Shown here: positions 21,750 through 34,084 of the stretch, in pieces
Position numbering within the stretch: the first letter of the stretch is position 1
Layout of the letters: every line of letters begins with the position of its first letter
Origin: Dicyema japonicum
Lineage: Eukaryota; Dicyemida; Rhombozoa; Dicyemidae
Assembly: GCA_011109175.1 (NCBI GenBank)
Contig: RDEW01000006.1
Location: 185,989 to 249,988 of the forward strand
Direction of reading: 5' to 3'
Length of the DNA stretch: 64,000 nucleotides
The notes under the pieces: model-generated
What the model was told of the DNA's origin: nothing
Seen by the model: only the letters and a program-made list of their open reading frames with translations
The model's database searches: none
Program-made: the position numbers and the translations under genes

Positions 21750-22636
21750 CCAGAACGGACAGAGGAATAGTAATCTCCATTTCCACATCTTCAGTCACTA
21801 AATTTCTGCCGAACGGGGTCCCGCAAGGATCCCCTCTCTCCGATTATCTTCAACCTATTCATGAGCGACATGCCTTTCTACGGTTGCGACGATTCCCTAT
21901 TCCTTGCTTACGTCAACGATCTAATCCTGGAAACAAGTGATCAGTGCATCCGCACGGCGGGTACCCGCTTAAAAGATTCACTGGATAACCTGAACTGTTG
22001 GCTTATGAGGAACCAACTACACACTAGTCCTGAAAAGTCGTGCTCTATGATCTTTACTTTCAACAGAAGATTGACTATCTCGGCGCCTCCACTGACCCTA
22101 AATAAAATAACAATCCCCTCCACAAATTCAACCAAAAAACTGGGGTCACATATGACCACTAATGACCCTCAGCAAACATGTGAGAAACATAATCTGCTCT
22201 TCCCAGCAAAAATTAAACTTTGTAAAAACGCTACTTGGATAATACAAGAAGTGGTTCCACCCAACAGTAGATCATCTCTATACTACCAATATATATTTCC
22301 GTCAATCAGCTACTGTTGTGCGACATGGGATACTAACAAATCCCACATCAACCTAAAGAAAATAAACTCCTCCCAAGAGACAATAACAAAGACCTTACAA
22401 AGATCTTCCTCCTCGATATTAAAACCAACCCGTTCGAGGAACTCGTGAGGAATACGGGAGCTCTGCCAAAACCTCTAATGCTCGAAAAAGTCATTCGTCC
22501 ACACAGGAAATGTGTCGTCACTCGGGAGGAACACCGAAAAAAGATGAGGCGGCTGCTCAAGGAGGCCGTGATCACCTGACGGCCCCTACTCTCCTTTGTT
22601 TTGTCGGTGATTCTTGGTTCTATATAAATGAAAATG
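21750..22636 (+). pseudogene. Jockey/CR1-group LINE, 3' part (RT to tail)
   Basis: The first frames give LPNGVPQG and SPLSPIIFNLFMSD, then a long frame (21861-22448) with FLAYVNDLILETSDQCIRTA. The catalytic YADD has become YVND. The C-terminal part runs to RKKMRRLLKEAVIT and a stop near 22579, then a short 3' UTR and a tail of ATGAAAATGAATAAAT. A possible 7-bp TSD (AATAAAT, 21743-21749 and 22637-22643) is weak in AT-rich DNA. It sits inside family A and is the same subfamily as 39.1-40.7 kb. Confidence 0.75.
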
Positions 22637-22780
22637 AATAAATTACCAAAAATTGGACTTTTTTTGATTTTATAATTTTTGATTAATATAATATTTTTGA
22701 TTAAAAACTACATTTTTTAAAGTTTTAAACAATTTTAAAGAACATATAAATTTTTGACTTTATTGACAAAAATCGTCCTA

Positions 22781-24550
22781 CTAATAATATAAGACAGCCC
22801 TTCCGATAAAGAATGGTAATGTTTCCATTACTTAAACCTCACCTTAGGAAGAATTCGCACTTTATTTGAAGAAGTAAGAACAGTAATGTTAATTAATCCA
22901 AAGCATATCCAGGACATTGAAAGTGTCCTTAGCTTCTTTTTATTTTTGTTTGTGTGTGAGTCTAAGCAGACAATCCACTTATGCAGTGATGAAACACTGA
23001 TTAATCGTCAACCCCAAAGTGCCGTCATCAGTGAATACCTTACTGCTGAACCTGATCATCTACGAGGACTCGTGTACAACAAAAAGAAAAAAAAGTTAAA
23101 AAATTCGTTAAATCTCACTACCATTCGTTAGCATAACTTCACTAAAAAAGTGTGTTCCCTCTATACTTATCATTTCTCTCGTGAAAGAGGTGTTATTATT
23201 TTTAACCTTAAAGTTGTTAAAAGTAATATTCTACGTTTTTGAATAAATTTAAGAGATTATTTAAGATAGTTTATTAATTTAAACGTTATAGAGAAAGAGG
23301 AATGTCAACAAGAGAGGAACAATTACAATTGAAATGACATATTTATCCATAAGACTCAGAAAATTAAGTGGATATGTTAAATATTCTTGAAAATCATAAT
23401 TTGATGAAAACAGTGGTTTATTAAAAGTACAACTAAAATAAATAATCTCCTAACCTGTCCACAGTAGGAAGTTCTGAAGATATTTCAATGTCTTGTCTAA
23501 CAAGTTGTAAATTATAACAAGGATTTGTGTTGCAAGTAAAGTTTCCACAAGAGTAACTTAAATTAATTAAACTTTAACTTTATTTTCCCGCCATAAAATG
23601 TTGGGATTTTATTTCCGTCGGTAAACCAATATACAAAAAAATTAACAACAAAATTATTTGTACTACAATTAGAGCAAACAGCTGAAAAGTCGCTAAGAGT
23701 TAATTTTATAAATTACCTTTTAAAAATTTTTGAACTGGCTGTTGGTCCCAGGACAAGATCAGTTTAGCCTCCAAATTGCTTATTCCGGACCTTTAGATTC
23801 AAATATTCATGAGTCTACAAAGATTGTTGACAGTTGGTCGTAGTGGTCGTGCAGAAATAAATAAAATTGGCGGGTGAAAAATTATTCGAAATAAAATTAA
23901 AATTTGAACAATTTTCTTAAAAATCAAATTAAAATACCAGAATACACGTAATTATTAGAATTTATTCGATTAAAATTTACTTTGTCGATTATTAAATTTT
24001 CAAAAATAGACTTTCTAGTAGGACCACTAAAAATTACATAACAGAAGACCTATCATTGAGGAGGTTGTGGTAACCTTCATTGACTTTGGCATAGCATCCC
24101 AAATTACCCCATTGCACACAAAGCCAGCGACTCCATGGTCTCGAAAACATCGTCCTTTGGCACAGCTTTGAAGCATGTTCAATTTCGTAATAAAATGTGC
24201 TGCTGGATTCCACCGTATTACAATTCTAGGATAAAGGCTTATTCTAACGGTCGATAGATAACATCCTTTATGAATATCTCCGGGATGTATTTTGGAGGTG
24301 CAGACCTTCAGATCTTGTTTTTTAAAGGAAATACCTAACCAGACTTTATTATTTGTACTATTAAAAGTGTCCAAAATACCATTTGTAGTTGATTCATGGA
24401 TACTTTTAATAATTTAAATAAATAAAGTTTATTAATAAAATAATAAAATTTATTATTTAAACAAAAATTTCTTTTATGATTTCTCGTCTGACCGTGACAC
24501 CATGACCGTTGCTTAATTAACTAACCGTGGCCGTGGAGTTCCCTGTCTAT
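22781..24550. other. AT-rich interval with two unassigned open frames
   Basis: Plus frame 22886-23131 (81 codons, basic C-terminus) and minus frame 24027-24374 (115 codons, with ISLYPRIVIRWNPAAHFITK and RCFRDHGVAGFVCNG) are open. Neither has a motif I recognise. The second is Cys-containing, not low complexity, and could be an exon of an unidentified gene. No RNA gene or mobile-element end is evident in the rest. Confidence 0.25.
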
Positions 24551-24559
24551 CACGGGCTT

Positions 24560-24672
24560 GTGTGGAATCTAAGAAGAAACACTGAACCAAACCTGAGGGC
24601 ACTGCTGAGACGTGTCGGGATCACATAGTCAACTAGTTGTGGATTTTACTTGTGCTTTGTCGGAATAAATTA
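24560..24672 (+). pseudogene. Jockey-group LINE, last ~25 codons and 3' UTR
   Basis: A short frame ends LRALLRRVGIT and a TAG stop near 24629. This matches the C-terminal signature of the LINEs at 22.6, 26.9, 38.4 and 60.6 kb. It is followed by a GTGCTTTGTCGG 3' UTR-like segment and AATAAATTAA. It is an extremely 5'-truncated copy. Confidence 0.5.
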
Positions 24673-25149
24673 ATTTCCCCCGTCACATTCATCCAACTGC
24701 AACGAAGGATAACACGTGTTCTTCAATGAAAAAGTTGATTGCCTGATGGACTACTATTCATCATATGATGATGAACAAGGCCACTCGTCCCCACGAATGT
24801 AGAATCAAAACCGACCGACTTTCCAACAACCGCGATTGTCACCGAGTTGACTAAAAACGCCAGGTCATTAACTGATTTAGTCTCGGACGTACTCTGTGTT
24901 CCTATAAACCAAATAAGAATCCCTGTGCCCCGTGTATTTTTTCCGATTTCCCTTCTGTTGAACATTCGTTTCCATATCCATTCACCCTTACTTCAATCTA
25001 GTAAATTCTCAACATTGTTTTCGTCCTCATCATTCAATATCTTCTCACCTATCTAAACTAATTTCATCGTTGATAGTCAACACCTTTTTTTACGGTCCTT
25101 GCTTTAATCGAACCTTGAGAAGCGTTTGATTGAACATCTCGACACGTTC

Positions 25150-25400
25150 TGCATAGAATGATTGTCTCTTCAACTGTCCCTTCTCTCTTGCAAAGATGGC
25201 TTATTTCGTTCCTCTCTGGAAGACTTGGTCAAGATCTCTTATCATCACCAAAATCCCGCGCCCATAATCTCCCAAATGAAGTGTTCCAGGGTTCAGCACT
25301 TTTTCCCGCCTTATTCAATCTACATCTCAGTAATCGTAGGACTATTTTTGTCAGTTTTATTTCTCGTAGCTGAGATCTCCATCGTTGTTGGGGGATTTAT
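25150..25400 (+). pseudogene. Jockey-group LINE RT fragment
   Basis: LQRWLISFLSGRLGQDLL is followed by RAHNLPNEVFQGSALFPALF. These correspond to the 'FLSGRxGRV' and 'LPNGVPQGSPLSPALFNL' blocks of the RT at 59.7 kb. The flanks lack further RT motifs, and the fragment is inactive. Confidence 0.6.
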
Positions 25401-26119
25401 GGGAGAATCTGATAATTGAACTACAATTAACTCTAGTAATTAAACTAACGATTTCGAACCAACAATGCTCATGTGACATTTTCACAACACAGATGATTCT
25501 CGTCGAAGTAACTCTAGTTTTTAAGGCAGACAGGATTATAATCCTAAACTTTTATTTGATTTGGAAGGAATGGCCTCGGGTTTCTTTATTCTACGGAATG
25601 ATGTTGTTTATTAATTTTGACTTCGTTTGATGTTTCTTTAGTTTGCTATTTAGTCCATTCGTGATAGAAGATATCAGTTATTTCTAGCATGAGGCGATAG
25701 AGGCATTTACGTAGTAAAACCACGTGGCCAACGCAACCATCATTTACTAATTATCATCAAAGGACCTAACAAATAATCAGTTCCATCTAAGGTCGTATTT
25801 ATGGATGACAACCTTTTGAGCAGGCGAATTTGAAGTCTGATTGTTAGTCTATCCGACTTTATTTTTAAACCTTAGTGTATCCAATGTCTCCCAAGTTTCT
25901 ACAATTCATTGTGATTCAGTGACGTAAAGTAACAATGTGATCATGGATGACTCTGTGGTTTTCCCTCATCGATTGATCTCTGGATATCATCTAATTGACA
26001 ACAAATTTTTCTTATAAGTCACGGATTGTCAAAAATATTTGAAAAACAAGGCTTCATCAACCGTAATTTGTGTGATTTGGTTGATAATTTAGAATTTACA
26101 AAATATTTAGTGAATTTGG

Positions 26120-26590
26120 CATTACATCGACGTGAGTAACGAGATCCGTGAAAGAGGCCTGATGGCCCTTAGTTCGAATCTTCTTGCTGTAAATTCCAGC
26201 TGCAAGTTCCACACATTTACTATGCTTTGGTTTGACAAGTGTCGTCTGCAAAAGGGCTCACACCCAACAAAAAGAAAAAAGAATTGAAAGGCATTCCTTG
26301 GTTCTCTCATCAATTAGTTATGATAACTGTTCTTTGCAGAAAGCACTAAATTTTGTATAAACACTCCTCGGATACTACAAAGGTTGCTTCTACTCAACAT
26401 TAAGCCATTTTTATATGCAATCAATTCAACGGAGCTAGTCAAAGTAGGTTTGTCTCTGAAAGATCAACTTCCGATGCCGTTTGAAGCCACAAATGGATGT
26501 GTGGTTCATGCCAAAAATATAGAGGAGTACCACATAATGTGTACGACACTTGGCCTTCCTTTTGGAACTGTGGAGGAATTTATCCGCCAG
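26120..26590. other. Repeat-derived and unrecognised coding-looking sequence
   Basis: The minus frame 26122-26313 (NVWNLQLEFTARRFELRAIR) is similar at nucleotide level to 1150-1270, so that part is a dispersed repeat. The plus frame from 26384 (DQLPMPFEATNGCVVHAKNI, then TTLGLPFGTVEEFI) runs into the LINE RT fragment at about 26590. Its composition looks like a real exon, possibly a host exon interrupted by the LINE. I do not recognise the protein. Confidence 0.25.
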
Positions 26591-26953
26591 GTATCGGGAC
26601 TCTACAAGCAGTATGTCGAGCCAACAATAGGCTCTGCATGTGCTGCATGGGGATCTAACCTGTCGGCAACGAACCTAACAAAAATTCAAGAGATCCAGTC
26701 AAGAGCAATAAAATTACTGGAAAAATATACAAATAAAGAAATTGCCCCAGAGCACTCGAGTCTATCATAGAGGCAACTGGAGGCAATTTCAGAAGAGGAA
26801 AAGAAAAAGACCCCCGTCCGTATAGAAAATGCGTGGGAACACGGTCGGAGCATCGAGAAAAAATGGCCCGATTATTGAGAGATGCCGGGATCACTTGAAT
26901 ATTAGTTATTGGTTAAGACGGTGTTTCTTTGGCTTAAATAATAATAATAATAA
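26590..26953 (+). pseudogene. Jockey/CR1-group LINE, 3' end
   Basis: LYKQYVEPTIGSACAAWG is followed by IQEIQSRAIKLL. This is the post-RT 'YxxYIxPxxxYAxxxW' motif. The copy continues to RKCVGTRSEHREKMARLL, then RDAGIT and a TGA stop near 26898. The 3' UTR ends in (AAT)n at 26938-26953. The RT core is missing. Confidence 0.7.
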
Positions 26954-27489
26954 GTACATATTTTTATTAAAATATTAATTATGAAACATATATCTAGTGA
27001 ATCTAACACATGATATCTTGGAAAAAATTAGGATCTACTGTACTACTGATAACAGATAATTGTCCTGACTGAAGAGAACGGACAAAAATCAAAAGATGTG
27101 CCGAACAATTCATTTTCAAAGATTTGAAACCCTACATTATAAAAAATGGTATAGAACTGAGATACTTTTATCTGGAAGAAGCAGAACTTAAAGAAGTTTT
27201 ATGTCATCCAATTTATTTTAGGCTCAACATAATCACTTTGGACGAGATAAATTATATAGTTTATTATCACTTTCCCTTTATGGTGCTACACGTAGAAAGT
27301 TAGTTATGTGGTCTCTAACTGTGTTTATTGTGGAGGTATCAAATATAGTGATTTTAGTCAAAACGATTGCTTGCAACTAAACCTGAAATTAGTCAATCAT
27401 TGCTTATGCTCCAATAGATCGGTACATCTTAGATCTTGTTGATTACGTCGATATTCCTCTCAAAATGAAAACTATTCTTGGGTAATTAG

Positions 27490-28704
27490 TAGGGCAACAT
27501 AATTATTGACCTAAAAAACTAAAGATTGACCTTAAAAAAGTCAATTTAATTGACTTTAAAATTTATAAAATTGACCTAAAAACTAAAATCGATTTTTTAA
27601 ATTAATCAATAAAGTAAATAACAAAATTAAAAATTGTTATAATGAGTTATTTACAATTAAGTAATATTTTACATTATCTGCCTTAAAATTCCTATCTTTT
27701 GTTAAGATCTTATTAAGAATCGAAAATGATCTTTCCACTGCACACGATGTTGCCTGACATTCTAGCAGTAAAGAATAGTCCACAGGTGAAATGAATTGAT
27801 TTTCCAAATTTATTATTTTTTTGATATCATTGAATTAATTCTTTTTTCAACATAATTTTTTATGGCACAAATGTCTTCTTTAAAATTCCATTGTTGTTAG
27901 AGTGAAATATGCTTTATTTATAGTAAAATTAGTAGATTTTATGTTATCAAGCACATGCAATAAAGGATGATATTGCGATATTATGTTTGTTAAATCTTCA
28001 TGCAGTTTATTATTTAATAAACATTCTTTTGCTCTTTTAATGAGTAAAGAATCTCCTGAGTAAAGAATCTCCTTCTAGGCCAGTGCATATTTCAATAACA
28101 TTTGGCAGATTTTTGGCATAATAAATAACAGCCTTAAGCCAGGTTCCCCATCTTGTTATAATTGGTTCTGGTGGATATCCAATATCTTTAAATAGTTGTC
28201 TGCGATAATTGTTTTTCACAACAAGTGCTTTAATAGAAGCAATCAGCTTGTCATTTGGGGATAAAAAACTTTAATTTTAAAAACACAATTGTTAATTAGA
28301 TGAGCGACACATGTGATGTGGTATAAATTGGAATATAATTGTTTAAGAGTAGCTCCTGCAGAAATAAATGGAGCAGCATCAGTAATGAAAAGAGAAAAAT
28401 TGTTTCTTTCAACATAAATTTTACGAATAATGTTGAATGATAATTGAAGAATTGGGAGATGAATCGATTTTTATACAATCAATAAGAGAAGATCACGAAC
28501 TACTCTACCAACCATTCTACATCAAGACCTAACTTTATTTGGGAAAGGGGTGACGTCGGCAGATGATCTTGAGCACCTGAGGGACTTATCAAGGAACAGA
28601 GGGAACTGGAAGCGATTAACAAGACGTTTCCAGGAGAGGATGGCACAAGCGAGATAACTTTACTAACGTTGTTTCGCGGTGTGCTTATTAATAATAATAA
28701 TCGA
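27490..28704 (-). mobile_element. hAT-like element with decayed transposase (contains an RTE-like insertion)
   Basis: The left end TAGGGCAACAT resembles the TAGGGCGATT family. The candidate TSD is GTAATTAG (27482-27489) against CTAATTAG (28705-28712), 7 of 8 matching. The minus-strand transposase pieces are FITDAAPFISAGATLKQLYS (near 28390), IITRWGTWLKAVIYYAKNLP (near 28130) and a C-terminal CAVERSFSILNKIL (near 27740). An RTE 3' end sits at its right side, so the right terminus is mostly lost. Confidence 0.55.
28482..28701 (+). pseudogene. RTE-like LINE 3' end
   Basis: DDLEHLRDLSRNRGNWKRL followed by TRRFQERMAQAR and a stop matches the terminal basic region of the RTE-like elements (compare the DLDYLRELARKRKLW block at 7.7 kb). 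A short 3' UTR ends in (TAA)n near 28701. It is 5'-truncated. Confidence 0.6.
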
Positions 28705-29049
28705 CTAATTAGTACGCTGGCCTCCTACAAGTTAGTGAGGCTGGGGTAACCTAAATAACAAATAGTTTGAGTTTGATAACTCTAAATATTTCAATGATTA
28801 AGTTGTTTCGCAATCACTGACCGTAAGCATAATAATAAATCTATCTTAATCAAAATTTATTAAAATTGTTTAATTTTGTGTTTTTTACTAATTATTTTCA
28901 ATAAGCGTCTCTAAGATTAACAAACGTTCCCAAATTATACATAAGTTTAATAGTTTTACGTTAAATTTTTAATCGGAAACGTTTTAACGGTAGATATGGA
29001 TGACCACTTCGAAACGCCTGAATACTTACAGTCCCATTATTGGATGCTT

Positions 29050-29535
29050 TTAATAGACAAAATACAAGGCTCCCCACTGTCACCATAGCTCTTCAACCTC
29101 TACATAAACGACACGCCACAAACCTACAATAAGAACTGTCCAGTCCTCTCAAAGGACAAAAGAATTCATTCAGCTACTCAGTCCGCCTAACAAATTCTTG
29201 ATAAGCTGGAACTGTGGCTCTCAAAGCGGAGACTTGACACATCAGCAACAAAGTCCTCTGTCACGCTGTTTACCACGCAAAAACAGCTCTATGTCGAATC
29301 TTAAATCCTTATGAAGAACGAGGCTTTTCCTATTAAAAAACACCGAGGATTCACTCTCAAAAATATCTACAATCATACAGAAAGTGTGAGCCGATGCCAT
29401 GTCCGATAAGAAGAGATTTACAGGATTCTCGACTCCGTTGGACTCGTCTTTTCCTTGTCGGTCTGGGATCTCTTAGTTAGAACATTTATTTCTTTCTCTT
29501 TGAACAGTGATCGTGAGGCAATAATAATAAAAGAC
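29050..29535 (+). pseudogene. Jockey-group LINE RT and 3' end (internally deleted)
   Basis: It begins QGSPLSP-LFNLYINDTPQ with an in-frame stop, and continues through LDKLELWLSKRRLDTSATKS, the post-YADD region. It then passes abruptly to a 3' UTR closely matching 21426-21565 and a short (AAT)n tail. The YADD motif is not recognisable. Confidence 0.6.
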
Positions 29536-30000
29536 GAAGTCAACTGTGGACTAGAAGAGCTATATAATGATTACCGATTCATCCTCCTACTATCAGAATC
29601 TCACCACTATTTGCAGGGGTATTCACAAGAGTAATTATAGTTCAATCTCCAAATGTTATCGTGTGCATGACCGGATGATAGTCTCACGTGATGGAACTTA
29701 ATTGACAACAAAGCAGATAAAATTTAAGATGCCGATTTATCTTCAGTACGTTGCTTTTCTTTATAAGGGAACAAGATCAGAGTCGAGCGTGATGTTATAG
29801 TGTTTATACGCTGCTCGAGGAATAATCAGTTTTTGTGCGCTCTGAAGATTAACAATTTAGATAATCCAATGCCGTGTCGATATAATCAAATGTCCATTAA
29901 TCTAATTAGGTTACGGTTAATGAATAGCTTGAGGTTTGCTTTCTTAATTAAATTTATTAACTCCGCATATAATTTCGGGGTTAGCTATGTTCCCAGTCTA

Positions 30001-32980
30001 TTATTATTATTAAGGCACTATCACGAAAGCCATAATGATTATAACCCCGCATGTGCAACACTCAAAGAAACAATATTTATAGTTAGTCTTTCCATCTTCC
30101 TCTGTCGAATGCGAGTGATCTCAATTCGTCCAGGTCGTCTCCCGTCTTTAGATTTTTTTCTCACACGATTTAAGTCTTTGTTTAACGCTGTCGAAAATGT
30201 CGATCTACGTCGTCCGCGGAAGGATTTTTCGCAACTGTCAAAGTAATCTTCTATCGTTTTGTTAGCGGGTGCGTCCGGTTCATTCTTAGTACATGCCCAA
30301 AGAGCCTCCACCGGGCGTCTATCACATCCTTGCTGATGTAAGAACACATATACTTGTTGTAGATACCAGTGGTTGATATTCTACGAGGCCACTCAATTCC
30401 GAGTAAGCTTCTTAGTTGCCTTCTATGGAAACGAATCCAGTTTCAATAGTTCGTTGAAGGAACTTCCCCATGTCCCAACGTTATACAGTAGGATCGGTTT
30501 CACAAACGCGTTGTAAAGCCTGCATCTGATGTCAATCCAAGTCCTTTGGCCCTTAGCCATCCTTTCTCAGTTTATCCATTGCCGTATTTGCCTAGTGTTT
30601 TCCCCTTAGTATATCTTCAGCGTCTCCTATTAGAGAGCGAGCTTTTTAGTACGTCTCCATCTTTCATGAGTAATATCGTCTTTTTTTTTGATTTTCGTAA
30701 TTTCAATTTTGTTTAAATTTACGCTGAAAAACTATTTCTCAAGCATTTTCTAGCAGGTGTTGGAGTGCGGTCACATCCCGTGATACAAAATCCACATCAT
30801 CCGCATAAGATGTCTCTTCTATGTCTCCTATATAGCATTTACGGAGGTCGCGGAGTGCAGATTCAAGGTATATGGTGAATAGTAAAGGGAGAGGGAATCA
30901 CCCTGGGGTGTCCCAATCGTTGTTTTGAAACTGCGGGAAGTTGCTCCTTCTGTCCTCACAGATAGTCTTGTGTTCGCAAGTAGTAGTCTGATTATCCTAA
31001 CCGACGATTCATCCAATATTTGCTCAAGCACATTCATCAGTTTCTGTCTGTTTATTGAGTCGAAAGCTCTGGAGAGATCTATTCCCAACACGGTTGTTGC
31101 GCTCTTGAATCTTTGGTGCGTTGCGCAGCGCCATCTGTGGCTCCATACAATGTCTGCCGTAGACCTCCCTTCTCGGAACCCACTTTGACTTGCTGGTAGG
31201 TATAGATCGCCACACCCTTTATCCGGCTTAGTGCAATGTTTGCCAGCACCTTGCGTATCGAATTCAGAAGTATTATCGGGCGGAGATTTTCTACTGGTCC
31301 TTTTGATTTGTTCGGTTTTTGTATGGGTATTAATAATCCATTTCCAAGTCCTAGATCGGTATTAGTTTCAAAGACGTCATTTAGGGTTTTTGCAATTGTG
31401 TCGCTAAGTTTTTTTGGCCCATATTTTAGGAGCTCAGGGCTTATGTTGTCCGGCCCAGCACTCTTGTTGTTCTTCAGTTTATTTATCACTAATTCCACCT
31501 CTTCCACTGTGATTGGTATTTTTATCGCCTTTGCTTTCCTTGGAAAAAGGGAAAGTCATTATTTTCTTTATTCAACAGTGTTTCGAAGTGTCGTGCAATC
31601 AATTCTGCTTTTTCTTTCGGGTTACCCACGAATTTTCCATCTTTGTCTTTTCTTTGTCCACAGCAGCCGCAAAGCCGCATACATCCTTGAATTGTCTTTT
31701 AGGCATTCCACATCTTTTAATAGGGATGTAATAATTTCCCGTGAGTGTTTTCTGTTCATCTTTTTGATTTTCCACTTTAGTTCCCTTTGTTGGATATTAA
31801 GCTCTCTTTTTTTACTCTCGTCTGACGTGTTTGCCGCTTTTAGTCGTAGCTCTCTGCAATGCTTTGCCATATCTGGCACGTTCGGGTGGTGATCCAATTT
31901 TAGGGCGTGATGATTTAGGACTCCAAGGCATATTTTGGCCGACTTAGAGATTGGCTGTTTTGTTTGATCCCACAGAGTTCGTACTGATGATTCCGGTGCG
32001 GTTTTCACCATAAGAGTCTCGATTTGTTCGTAATATTTAGCTCTACAAGTTGGCTCTAACCACAATTTTTCTGTCTGAAAGTATATATTGGGCCTTTGTC
32101 TCGCCTTCTTCGCGTTTTCAATGTATTTTTTCCCAGTCAGGTGCTTTTTTACACAAAGTTTTGCAATGACGATCCTGTGGTCGCTGTCGGTTGTTGTTCC
32201 CTGGTAGGAAATCATCAGGTGTTTATCAGACTTTCGGCAGATAATGTAGTCGATTTGATTATATATATTCACGGTCTCTCCGACAGAGTTTTTTCTTTGT
32301 CCGTGCCACGTCGTCTTGTGGCAAGCTGAGTGCGTAAAGGCCGTGTTGCACAGGAAAAGGCTATTTGCCTCGCAGAAGTTTACCAGAGAGGCTCCAGATG
32401 CATTTCTCCTTCCGCGCCCGTGTCTTCCAATAGAGGATTCTTCGGGCCCCATTCGCATTCCGGCCTTTGCATTCATATCTCCCGCAACAAAGACAAGGGA
32501 CGAGGAAGCATTGTTAGAGTATGTGCTTGATAGTTCTGAGTAGAATTCCTCGAGCTCACCGGGGTTCTTGATTACTCATCCACAGTGTGATGCATAGACA
32601 TTTATGACGGTTAGTAGAATCTTGGACGGGCATAGTTCATTTAGTTTGACTTGTAGGACACATATTCGGTCGTTGACTCTCCAATAGCGATGTAATTTTT
32701 TGAGGTAATCCATGTGTAGGGCAAATCCCATGCCGTAGTGCTTGCATTCAGTTGGGAAAAAAATCAGTCGATAGTTGTTCCATGTCTCATCGCGTCCATT
32801 TTCGATTTTCGTCTCTTGTAGGCAGCCAATAGATATTTTGTATTTCTCGAGATCGTCACAAAATACTTTCCTTGTCCAATCTTTCGATATTCCACGTACG
32901 TTGAACGTCATTAGACTGAGTTCTCGATTGTATGATGAGTGTTTTTCAGACATTTTTCTTAACCGTTGTACAGAGAAGAA
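30001..32980 (-). mobile_element. Near full-length RTE-like (APE-type) LINE
   Basis: Reading on the minus strand from ATG 32953: the APE endonuclease (LSLMTFNVRGISKDWTRK, CLQETKIENGRDE, GDMNAKAGMR, DSDHRIVIAKL), a basic linker, then RT motifs NNKSAGPDNISPELLKYG, GIDLSRAFDSINRQKL, TPQGDSLS and SYADDVDFVSRD (near 30800). A basic tail with FRGRRRSTF follows. The 3' end carries (AAT)n at about 30001-30013. One internal stop (near 32574) and at least three frameshifts inactivate it. It is the best-preserved member of the family also seen at 7.7, 28.5 and 49.9-50.7 kb. Confidence 0.85.
31622..32953 (-). pseudogene. APE endonuclease and linker of the RTE-like LINE
   Basis: Two frames, 32576-32953 and 31622-32476, are separated by a single stop near 32574 in the same reading frame. 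They contain the catalytic surroundings QETK, GDMNAK and SDHRIV of the exonuclease-endonuclease-phosphatase fold. The linker is Lys/Arg rich. The reading is intact apart from that stop, so decay is recent or partly due to sequence error. Confidence 0.75.
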
Positions 32981-33751
32981 ACGAACACGTCACCACTTCA
33001 CCAAAAATTATTTTTATAAATAAGAATTATGTCTATAAATAAGAAAATAAGTAAAAAAAGGATAGAAGACGTCTTTTTTAACCTCAATGGACTGAGACTT
33101 TTGCCATTATATCAGATAATCTTCCAAAATATCTCCTTTGCACGAAACATTCAACTATAACAAATAGTCGAATCTGGAGAGACACTATAATTCAAAGTAT
33201 GGTTATTTTTCAAGAAAATATGCAATTGGCGATGCAAAAAAACTAGAACTCCAAAATATATTAAAATTGAAAGTTCAACACTTTGAAGGCAGTCTGCTAG
33301 GATTACTAATATTGTAAGCTTTATCGTCAGGCATGAGATTCAAAAATGCGAAATCCATTCACAGATGGTGAATACATCCTGTTTTCTATATTGTCACAAC
33401 AACTATTCTAAAATTTACGAATAAAACGAAGAAAATACATCGTTTTCCACAAGAACTTATAAGATAGTTTGCAATGTGACGATGCAGAATCATGTGACGT
33501 TAAGGATCCGACTCAGGTTTTTATAAAATTAATATTATATTAATTTCATGAACTTATATTAAGTTGTGTTTCTTTAGATTTGCTTAGAGAAGAACTTTTG
33601 ACATTATTGCCGCTACAGGGTCAAACCATCGAGAGGACAATGCCGATGTCATAGTCCAATATAACAAATCATATTCAATAAATAAGATCTTATCTAATTC
33701 AACCGACGGTGCCCAAAGCCTGATGGCATCGAGAAAGGGGTTGTCTCACTC

Positions 33752-33964
33752 TTGAAGAAAATTGACCATGACGTGATTACATTGCATTATCCGCCACGAA
33801 CATTTCCAGAAGGAATTTTAAGTTATGGAATTGGTTATGAAGATTACCAACTTTATTATATCAAAGGTAACAACATTCAATTTATCAAAGGGACCATCGA
33901 CTGTTTAAAGACACACATGAAATGGACAGTGAGTATCCAGTATAACAAAGTTCAAAGGAAATAA
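33752..33964 (+). other. Unrecognised open frame next to a hAT end
   Basis: A 70-codon frame contains HDVITLHYPPRTFPEGILSY and IKGTIDCLKTHMKWTVSIQY. It looks coding, but I recognise no family. It lies just left of the hAT terminus at 34084 and may belong to that element. Confidence 0.25.
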
Positions 33965-33969
33965 AGGCT

Positions 33970-34084
33970 CAATTATCTCATCATTAGATAAAACATAATT
34001 TTGTTATGTTTTAGTGGCTCTTCAATTTTTTAATTGTCAAAAAATAAAAAATGGCTCTTTGGCTTAAAATATTGCCCACCCCTG
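33970..34084. mobile_element. hAT right-terminal fragment
   Basis: The sequence ends GGCTTAAAATATTGCCCACC followed by CCTG. Its complement starts CAGGGGTGGGCAATA, a terminus typical of ZMYM/ZBED-type hATs. No matching left end is visible within 4 kb, so it is a partial copy. Confidence 0.5.

Larger units (their letters stand above)
13850..22780 (-). mobile_element. hAT-like element (family A) split by a nest of later insertions
   Basis: Pieces at about 13850-14629, 17564-17790, 21652-21749 and 22644-22780 follow, in the same order, the uninterrupted parts of the related element at 57780-60900. The right end GACAAAAATCGTCCTA stops at 22780. The left end is unclear, about 13850. The gaps are filled by four datable insertions listed separately. 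The minus-strand frame 14173-14565 lies inside. The original element would be only about 1.2-1.5 kb. Its hAT assignment rests on the TIR style and the 8-bp TSD of the 57.8 kb copy. Confidence 0.6.

Noticed and set aside
26135-26185. Possible tRNA (TTCGAATC motif)
   Set aside because: No acceptor stem, D-arm or anticodon stem can be formed around it; it lies inside a dispersed repeat.
31236-31892. 218-codon plus-strand hydrophobic frame
   Set aside because: Antisense of the RTE-like LINE linker and RT, whose minus-strand motifs are clear.
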